Origin: Pyxicephalus adspersus | Lineage: Eukaryota; Chordata; Amphibia; Anura; Pyxicephalidae | Direction of reading: 5' to 3' | Assembly (NCBI RefSeq): GCF_032062135.1 | Contig: NC_092859.1 | Span: 37,017,348-37,081,347 of the forward strand | DNA length: 64,000 bases | Shown: positions 34,591-64,000 of the stretch, piece by piece | Position numbering within the stretch: the first letter of the stretch is position 1 | Layout of the letters: the number at the start of each line of letters is the position of its first letter | Made by a program: the position numbers and the translations under genes | Notes under the pieces: model-generated | Database searches by the model: none | The model's input: the letters and a program-made list of their open reading frames with translations, nothing else | Told to the model about the DNA's origin: nothing

Positions 34591-35444
34591 TCTGACAGGT
34601 TAGATGTGTTATTTGATATTTTGCAATATTTGTGTGTCTGCATCTTGTTTCTTAAGACCTTAACATGGTACACTCAACAGGAAGTAAGCAATCAGTTTAT
34701 AGAAGTGTTATATGCTGACTTTACTTTGTGCAAGAACAGTCATGGTGATGGTTTAATTTACCTTTCACTTCTGAGTCGTCATTTCTTTGGCTTAGAAAAT
34801 TGCTATTCTGCACTACTATCTGCATGCTGGCCTTCAAGTTCTCTTTTTTTTTTCCCTCGGTGTCACATTAGGGATTCACATGCCACATTGTGCAATCACC
34901 AATTTATATGTGTGCAGTGCATTTCAGTGGTGGGTATTTAACACGCCACAACAGTTTGTAGATTTAACGCTTGCCATTTTAAAAAAAAAAAAGTAAGCCA
35001 TAATATTCAGTCTACAGGTCAATGGAGACCTAATAGTCTGTATGAAACTGGTGACTGGTAGATGTTGATTCACAGCCAGATTCACCACTATGAACTGCTT
35101 TAAGCAATATGTTTTAGTTTCACAATATGCATGTTATCATTCAGCTTGTGTTTTGAGATTAATTGAGATTTTTATGAGATCACTAACATGACAATGGACT
35201 TTTTAATAAGCAGTTTCAACTTTTTTTTACTCTGCTTTGCATTTCTATTGCGTTTGCATTTCATATATTTGACTTTCGTGGAGTTTTTACTTTGCTTTCT
35301 GTCCTGAAGATACAAAAGGGAGTATGAAGGAGTTACACTAAAGTTAGCCATAAAAATGTTGATCTTCTTGTTCAAATAGTCCATTTATTCCTTTTTTGAA
35401 TTGTCCATAAATCAGATGTAAAAATTGATATTGACTACATAGCA
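34591..35444 (+). other. slc36a1-like intron 1, nothing recognised
   Basis: AT-rich intronic sequence with short homopolymers and no gene or repeat family recognised. Confidence 0.5.
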
Positions 35445-35679
35445 TGGGGTTCTGCATTGTGAAAAGGCCAAGAAACACTGTCAGGTGTTCAGGGAACCCT
35501 GCTATAATGACTATACCTACAACTCACAGTACATTAGTGTGAAGGTCAGTGGGGAGCATGTCACTCTTACAGATAACCCAAATAATCATTGGAGTCACAA
35601 ATTTCTCATTGCTCTAGGAACCCCTAGTAACCATTGGAGGAACCCCGGGGTTCCACAGAGCTCAGGTTGAGAAATACTG
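35445..35679 (-). mobile_element. hAT-type MITE, inverted relative to 4164-4435
   Basis: On the minus strand it starts CAGTATTTCTCAACCTGAGC, then GGGGTTCCTAGAGCAATGAG and CTGTAAGAGTGACAT, the same order as in the element at 4164-4435. The distal terminus is not clear, so the left boundary is approximate. Confidence 0.65.
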
Positions 35680-35683
35680 CCCT

Positions 35684-36019
35684 AAGTTTACGTACACATG
35701 TGCAATAGTTCTCGTCTAATAATCGGCTCACGGCTGATATCGAACAAGAATCTTGCGTGTACAGCACTTGTCATCCATCGTCCGAACAACCGTCCTGGCC
35801 GATCCACGGATGATGGACGACGAATGATTGTAATGGAAGTGAAGGAGGAGAGAGCACAGCGGGGTGCCGCTCCGTCGTTCTCCCCTTCCCCTCCTAATAG
35901 AGCAGAATGGTGCTATATGTACAGCACCCATTCATGTATCGTGCAGTCGTTAGCCATTGGAAAGGACTGTGAAAGATCCTTTCCAACGACAATGATTGCA
36001 CGTGTGTATATAGCCTTAG
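35684..36019. mobile_element. MITE with TACACACGT-type inverted ends, copy 1
   Basis: About 335 bases bounded by TTTACGTACACATGTGCAAT and TTGCACGTGTGTATATAGCC, which are inverted repeats. The interior (GATTGTAATGGAAGTGAAGG, GAGCAGAATGGTGCT) is shared with 63098-63308. CpG-rich compared with the surroundings. Confidence 0.8.
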
Positions 36020-36461
36020 AGTTACGGTATGTTAAGACTTGCTTCTGAAAAACGTTGCTGGTAAATGCTCCTGGAAACCTACTCTGTACAGCTAGGCTTC
36101 CAGCACTGTCTTCAGGCAAAATAAAAAACTTTGCATTTGCAAAAGATTGTACAGGTTTATGGAGACATTTGGACATCCAAACAACCCTAGAAGCTACATG
36201 AAGCTTCTAAACAAAGGTTTGAAAAAAAGTTTGAAAAACCTTAACAAAAATCAGACACCTTCATTTTCAGGATGTAAAACATTTACATAATCCTGAAAAT
36301 AATGAGGTCTGAACATGTTTTTAATCTTAGTAAGTGACCTGTGAATAAGTGTAAACATCTGGTGTCATCCTTCCCATACTTGTTTGGGTTGGATTACCTG
36401 ATAAGGAGAAAATTGTGTTTCTTGAGGCCCTGGACAGCTCATGTGAGGTGTGTGGCCAGAC

Positions 36462-36891
36462 TAAAGCTACATACACACTTCCAATTATTATCGTTGGAAA
36501 ACGAACGACGAACGTTCATGCACGATATATACGAACGATCGTATAGCACCGATCCTGCACATAGAGTTAACGACACGATCGTTCGTAGATATTGTACACA
36601 CAATAGATACGATCGTTTGAGCGATAGAGGAACTATGTGCACGACAGGAAAGTGAACGGACGTTCGTTCATCATGCATGCTCTGAACATGGACGATCAAC
36701 GAACGACCGTACACACGAACGATGTTCAACGATCGTCGCCCAATCCGATCCGCCGGTCCGGTCGTTCGTTTCCAGCGACTTTCCTCGTTCGTCGGCGTCG
36801 TTGGTTACTTTTTTACGAACGATTTTTTGCCCAATCGATCGTTCGTCGTTCGATTGGAACGATAAAAATTGGAAGTGTGTACGCACCTTAA
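36462..36891. mobile_element. CpG-dense MITE full of CGAACGATCG motifs
   Basis: About 430 bases with long inverted ends: ACATACACACTTCCAATTAT near the left, and its counterpart AAATTGGAAGTGTGTACGCA at the right. The right flank reads CTTAAG, suggesting a TTAA-type target. The interior is packed with ACGAACGATCG-like palindromes. Confidence 0.82.
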
Positions 36892-37450
36892 GATAATAAT
36901 GGCCATGTAACCATCTGATTGTATAATTGGTAACTAGAGATATCATAGAATTGAGTGCTGACACTGACATTTTCTGGATACAGGTAAAGAAATGCCAGCT
37001 TTTCTCTCTGCCTGACCCTTCCCAGTTTGAGGATATATATAAAACTTGTAGCCCCACAAATCTCCTTCCACCAAGTTACAAATTATACAATTGAAATACC
37101 CACATTTTTTGATGACACAACATACAGTTGTGGTGATTTTATTCCTTTTCTGTGCCCCTCCCCCTCTTTTATTTTCGCCTAGTGATCCTGCCAATAACAC
37201 ACTTCCTGTCTTAGGGCAACAGCACTTACTGTGCAGGGCAGCTACCATTACTGAAGATTACAGTGCCATGCAGGCAAAGACTTATTTAACTGATACAACA
37301 AAAAGCTTTCAGTGGTATGTTTAACAGACCAAATACAAAAAAAATTGGAGACCTTGTTTTGTTAGGGGTTTCATAAAAAATTACATAAGGTAAAGTTGTT
37401 CACCAAACCATTGTCGTTTTTTCCTTTCCCTAATGTTCTTGCTCTTTTAG
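36892..37450 (+). other. slc36a1: slc36a1-like intron 1, 3' end
   Basis: Ordinary intronic sequence up to the acceptor TGCTCTTTTAG at 37450. No repeat family recognised. Confidence 0.6.
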
Positions 37451-37455
37451 GAAAC

Positions 37456-59079
<21,624 letters not shown>

Positions 59080-59491
59080 TAGTAAAATATTTTATGTTCT
59101 TTTAGGCATAAAACAATGTTGAATATTTATATACGTATTTTTTTTTCATCATAGCACACATTGAACAGCCAATACAAAGAACAATAACTCCATACTGCCA
59201 GGAAAGAGGGATAATGTCATTGTATCCAAGTAGGCTTTTATTTGGCAAAATTGATTTTTTACAAAGGGATTATTAACCCTTGTTATCTAGGGATTTCTAA
59301 AGAGGTGTGACATGAGAGATCAAAAAATAGCTTATGTGTCCAGGTACTGTTAAATGGATAAGCAAGAGGAACAGCAAAATGCACTTTAGGGCTTCTTGGC
59401 CTACAGAAGTTTTAAAGTATGCGCAGGTATAATGAAACAAAGAATATAAAAACATACTAACAGGCAGGCTTTTGAAGCAGAAGAGACAGTA

Positions 59492-59676
59492 ATGGGCCTG
59501 ATTTATTAAAGCTCTCCAAGGTTGGAGAGGATACACTTTCATTAGTGAAGCTGGGTGATCCAGCAAACCTGTAATGAATCTGGTTCAGGGTTCAAAACAT
59601 TTGCTAGCAAATAGCAGATGACATTGAAGAATTCTTTTCCAGGTTGGATCACCCAGCTTCACTGATGAATGTGTAT
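59492..59676. mobile_element. Palindromic MITE, copy 4 (right end lost)
   Basis: ATGGGCCTGATTTATTAAAG and GTGAAGCTGGGTGATCCAGC at the left, with the inverse GGATCACCCAGCTTCACTGA at the right, but the last about 45 bases of the right arm are missing. Confidence 0.85.
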
Positions 59677-60460
59677 GTGTAGCCGTATGAGGTGATCATA
59701 CCTTTGGATAAACGTAGTAACAAAATATTTTAGTATTGATTTTCTCTATATCCACAAATCGGATTTTTAATAACAAGCATTATTCTGTGTGGTAATCTTC
59801 TCAATATGTCAATAAGTTACTGTCTATTTCTGCTGAATGTTGTAGTGATCATGAGAAAATCCTATGATGTACAATTTAAATTCTGTTGGTATGTAGCTCC
59901 TATGCCCCTTGGCCTGTATATCAAACATGTGCCATGTATCACTTTTCCAGCTTTCCATCCATTAAAGCAAAGTCTGCCCCAATCTCAGTTTGTGTCCCAC
60001 TTTTGTTTTGCCCTTCCAGGAGTGCACGTGCTAGTCTTGCCCTCTTGGATTTAAGATTTCTGTCTTTACCAGATGGCTAGATAAGTAGCGCCTAACGTAA
60101 TCTGTGCAGAAGGAGAAAATGATACTATTTTGACAGGTCATTCCATCACTAATGGAGAGGGGGAAACCTATGAATATTTTATATCTTTTAGTGCATCATG
60201 TGAAGCACATGAGAATGATCAAGTGAGAAAAATTGCTATTGGCATCAAAATGCCTTGAAAGGCCCCTAATTCCAAGGCATATAACTCGGAGCAAGCTGTT
60301 ATGTGTTGTGTACTTCCTCTGGGGGTCCTTTGTCACATATTAAGTATTTATAACACAAAGATTGTAGGCAGTGAAAAAACTACTATAAAACAACAGTTTA
60401 CATTAAATTAGAAATAAAATAATTAAATAATAAAAACAAGCACAGGATTACCTACTAAAG

Positions 60461-60704
60461 CAGTGGTCACCAACCGATGGTCTGCAAGAAAATTTTGGTG
60501 GTCCACGGCTATGGCCGGGGCACCCCCCAGCGTGGTGCACCAGCCAGAGCTGCCGGACCATGGGTGATGGGCCAGTTCTGGTATCATGACATCACTCTGG
60601 GAGAAGTGTCTTCCCTATTGAGTGACACACGGCTCCCCGGACATGCCCAGTCCGGAGTCCATGAAATTAGTGGTCTGTGATGTCCAAAAGGCTGCCGACC
60701 ACTG
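60461..60704 (+). mobile_element. 244-bp hAT MITE
   Basis: Begins CAGTGGTCACCAACC and ends GCTGCCGACCACTG. Flanks TACTAAAG (60453-60460) and TACTAATG (60705-60712) agree at seven of eight positions, as expected of an aged hAT duplication. Related to 43200-43352. Confidence 0.85.
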
Positions 60705-61639
60705 TACTAATGAACAACTAATACTTACTTTTTTGGTGCCCACAACACCAGAATTCTGCTCCTTTTAAGAGAAATCTGCCACTGAAGTCTTGCATTGAGA
60801 AGCTAAAGATTTTGGAAGAGTGGATCTCTTTGGTCCCCTTCATCGCTCAGTGGTGTCTTCTGACAAACTCTACCTAAAAACTGTTCCCTGTAATGACATG
60901 GAGGTTAGCAAAAGGTGCCACTAAGCACAATGGTAGACCAAGGATATTAAAACTCTGGGAGAATGTATCCATTTTATGCACATGTGTAGAAAGTTCTTTT
61001 CTCTGCTGAAAGATATTTCCCTGTCCTATTTCTGCAGATTGGGACTTCCATACAACAATAATAAAAACTTTCATTGATATTGTAACCCCACCTCAATTGC
61101 AGGTTGATTACCTAATGCCAGCTGTGCAGAAAGATAAAATAATACCATTAGATCATGTAGCTCACTCTCAACCTGTGCCGATTCTCCCCTTTCAGCTATA
61201 TGTTTTTAGTTTTGTCTTGTTATTCGTTTAGGCTTTGCTTTGTGTGGTCCCCATGCAAATGCAGCCTGTTCAGAAATGCTTGTGTGCTGATACTGTGTGT
61301 AAGAAGCAATGCTGTGGAATGAGAATTCTCCAGTCCTTGCTGAAGTTTACTATTCTTCTGGTATGGTGTTTATTTCACACAAACGTCTGATAATCTTGCA
61401 CTCACAAAGCATGCATGAGCACAGACACAATGCAAAAGTCTGTGATAATCGTGTTGTCAGGAGTGGTGAACTGAGAGCCCCACTAAAATGTACAGCATGT
61501 CTGCAGAGTTTGAGAACAATGAATGGCACGAAGAGATGAGCTGGGTGACTGTGCTGAGCTGTGTACTCACCTGGCTCCTGAGGACGCGCAGTTAGGTTTT
61601 TTGGCCTTGGACTGTGGTAATGACATATGACTATAGTAG

Positions 61640-61755
61640 GTACATTGGATTGTGAGCCTCTATGAGGGACAGCTAGTGATATGACTATGGACTTTGTAAG
61701 GCGCTACATAATATATCAGCACTATATAAATACTGTGTAGTAATAATAATAATAT
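61640..61755 (+). repeat. Fragment of the GCGCTACATAATAT-type repeat
   Basis: GATTGTGAGCCTCTATGAGG, then GACTTTGTAAGGCGCTACAT and CAGCACTATATAAATACTG followed by TAATAATAATAAT. Same family as 2340-2570 (reverse) and 49343-49450. Confidence 0.65.
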
Positions 61756-62047
61756 GTATTTTGCAGCCCCCTGTAATGACCTCACAGGAGCTAGGATAAA
61801 GATTACAAGGCATAGGGTCAAGTTAATTAAAAAAAATGAAAAAGAAAAGGCTAGGGTACACTACTCAGGGTGAGAAGATGGAGGTTGAAGGTAATTTTAA
61901 GGTGCTGACTAGAATTTGGCTTTAGATTATTAAATGGAGTGGTATTTTGGCAGCAGGATTCACTTTTTTCTTGTGTGTGTATATATATATATGTGTATGT
62001 CTTGTGTGTCTATGTATATGTATCTGGCTAAAAGAGGCTGGGGAGAA

Positions 62048-62050
<3 letters not shown>

Positions 62051-62106
<56 letters not shown>
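62051..62106. repeat. (TA)n microsatellite
   Basis: About 28 TA units; a shorter GT/TA compound tract precedes it at about 61971-62000. Confidence 0.95.
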
Positions 62107-62108
<2 letters not shown>

Positions 62109-62679
62109 CTTTTATACTCTATTAACAAGACATTTTTTTCATAATCTGTAGAAAAACAACATTATCCAGTTTACAAATAGGTTAGTTGGGGAAGCATTTA
62201 TGTCAGACTGTTTCTTGCAACTGCACAGAAAATGATTTGCTTGGTCTTTGGCTTTAAAATTGGCCTGGTTTATTCTAGTTTCTAGAGACTTGTTTCTGAC
62301 AGCTAAGAATTTGTAGATCACCAACCCTGGAATAAACTGACCTAAATATGTCTTCTGTGCTTGATTTTTCCCTATTGTACTGTTGCTTGTATGTTGTATG
62401 TTCATGAAGTGTTAAGACCCATATTGAGATAATGGCTAGAAACCATATGAAAAGCTTTTTTTTATTGATGCTATACAGTCCCAAGGGAACTTCTATGGAG
62501 TTGATGGCGTATGCCTTTTCATCTGCCTGAAAGGAAGGTATAGCGTAGCACTTTTCATTGACTGCATTCTTTGTCCATAAAGGGAAAGGTCACATTATGT
62601 ATTTTCCTCTTTTAAGGGTCAACCCAACCAAGAAAGTAAATGGCACTGAAGAAATATACTGCTGTACTTGTCACCTGTA

Positions 62680-62728
<49 letters not shown>
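62680..62728. repeat. (GT)n(TA)n compound microsatellite
   Basis: About six GT units followed by about eighteen TA units. Confidence 0.95.
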
Positions 62729-62730
<2 letters not shown>

Positions 62731-63097
62731 CTGCTTCATTATTATCAATATTTATTTATATTTTGTCCCAGATGTTAGGTTTTTGCCAATATTTTACATT
62801 TTATTCAGATCCACATCCACTTTTATTTATATTTATACATTTATTCATAATTGTGTTCAGTGACTTTTGTAACTCACGTTTGTCACACTTTAATGCTAGC
62901 AAATGGAATTCCTTATTGAAACATGAGTTTACGTGGTCACTTTAAGGTCCTCTGTGTATTATATTCCTGTTTTTTCTGCTTAAACCCTTTAAAACCCCAC
63001 AAAACCTTTAAAAAAAAAAGTAGATTGCTAAGTGTATTTGAATCTGTCAATCTGTCATTCTGTCATCTGTCATTCTGTTACTTCTAAAACCATAGGT

Positions 63098-63308
63098 TAA
63101 ATACACACGTCAGATAATTCTCGTTCCTGGACCCATGAACTGTGAAAGATTGTAATGGAAGTGAAGGGGAGAGAGAGCAGCATGATGCCGCTCCATCGTT
63201 CTCCTCCTTTCCCTCTCCATAGAGCAGAATGGTGCTGTATGTACAGCGCTCATTTATGCATCATGCAGTCTTTTCTTACCAATATTGGACGTGTGTATGC
63301 AGCCCTAG
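63098..63308. mobile_element. MITE with TACACACGT-type ends, copy 2
   Basis: TTAAATACACACGTCAGATA at the left and GGACGTGTGTATGCAGCCCT at the right are inverted. GATTGTAATGGAAGTGAAGG and AGAGCAGAATGGTGCT inside match 35684-36019. Shorter than copy 1 by about 125 bases. Confidence 0.8.
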
Positions 63309-64000
63309 TGCTTGGAAGAAGAGAAACAATTTAGGCCTCAGATTTTTGTTTATGGCTCTGTGCTCCTTCAATAATTACTAATAAAAAATTCCAAAACACT
63401 TATTTCCCTGTTGTTTTATCTTTTGTCTATCTCGGTGCTGCTAGTCTATGCAAGCCACTTCCTGTCCACATGCACTTTATGGTTGCATGGCTTTTTCCAG
63501 GGAATGTTTTTTTGATGACAATAACAATGAAGTATGCATACATGTCCCTATAGTCTTACCTTAGACAGCCTCTGACAGGGTGACAACAGTGCAAACATGC
63601 TTAGAAAATGAAGCCAGTCTATTGTTACACCAGAACAGGAAGTGTTTAAACAAGGAGCTTCAAGGCAAGATCACATTGTTTGGTAAAACTGTGACCTATA
63701 AATGCTGAAAATTACTTTTGTTTGCTGTTACATGAAAGCAGACTTGATTGGGTTTTGTTATGTTTTTTGTGAGATCCAGGGGCACTTTGTTCCCCAAAAT
63801 AAGGTGACGTTTCACCATGACACGCACACACATGGTATATCAATCGTTCTGTAGTAAAAACATGATATCATTTGTGCTAATGGAGATTACCACATGTTTC
63901 AATCAACACTTACATCATAATACTTTTAAATACTGAGCTGGACTCATTTCTAATAAGTTTGTGGAAGTTTAGCATACAAATATATTAAAGTAATTTATAA

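Noticed and set aside
61922..62144. ORFs on both strands with YIYI repeats
   Set aside because: Translations of the (TA)n microsatellite.

Overview
The window reads as a vertebrate nuclear genome, most likely an amphibian (a frog). The grounds are split-exon genes with GT-AG introns, an AT-rich background, and an interspersed-repeat load that mixes L1/Tx1-like, CR1/L2-like, mariner, Tc1 and hAT elements with palindromic MITEs. The species assignment is an inference.

Two genes are supported, both on the + strand and both lysosome-related. (1) gm2a, the ganglioside GM2 activator, is complete in four phase-0 coding exons (6184-6285, 8037-8189, 15869-16051, 16786-16956). It encodes 202 residues and keeps all eight disulfide cysteines. 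(2) An slc36a1-like proton-coupled amino-acid transporter has nine coding exons from 37456 to 59029, giving 389 residues plus one base. Its last coding exon, about 90 residues, lies past the right edge. A noncoding first exon with a CpG-rich promoter is predicted near 32.9 kb, containing a perfect ten-base CLEAR-type palindrome (32911-32920). From memory of the human locus at 5q33, GM2A is followed by the SLC36A cluster, so the gene order agrees.

Layout: 1-6 kb is intergenic, with a CR1/L2-like LINE remnant, an hAT MITE, a dead mariner and a (GATA)n tract next to the gm2a 5' end. 6.2-17 kb is gm2a, whose introns carry MITEs and a perfect 31-bp hairpin. 17-32 kb is intergenic and dominated by two L1/Tx1-like retrotransposons in opposite orientation. 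One of these (20375-25608) has a perfect 15-bp target duplication and is itself interrupted by an hAT element with a perfect 8-bp duplication. 32.2-34.6 kb holds minisatellites on both sides of the slc36a1 promoter. 37.4-64 kb is slc36a1, whose 11.7-kb intron between 46430 and 58103 contains an inverted MITE pair, a Tc1 remnant and a third L1/Tx1 fragment.

I found no convincing new protein system. The most interesting observations are regulatory or structural: the CLEAR palindrome at slc36a1, a weaker M-box upstream of gm2a, upstream ORFs in the predicted slc36a1 leader, the perfect hairpin in gm2a intron 2, minisatellites reaching into the promoter and repeating donor-like motifs in intron 1, and a retrotransposon ORF whose first ATG is host DNA. 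All computation was by eye. Boundaries of decayed repeats are approximate.
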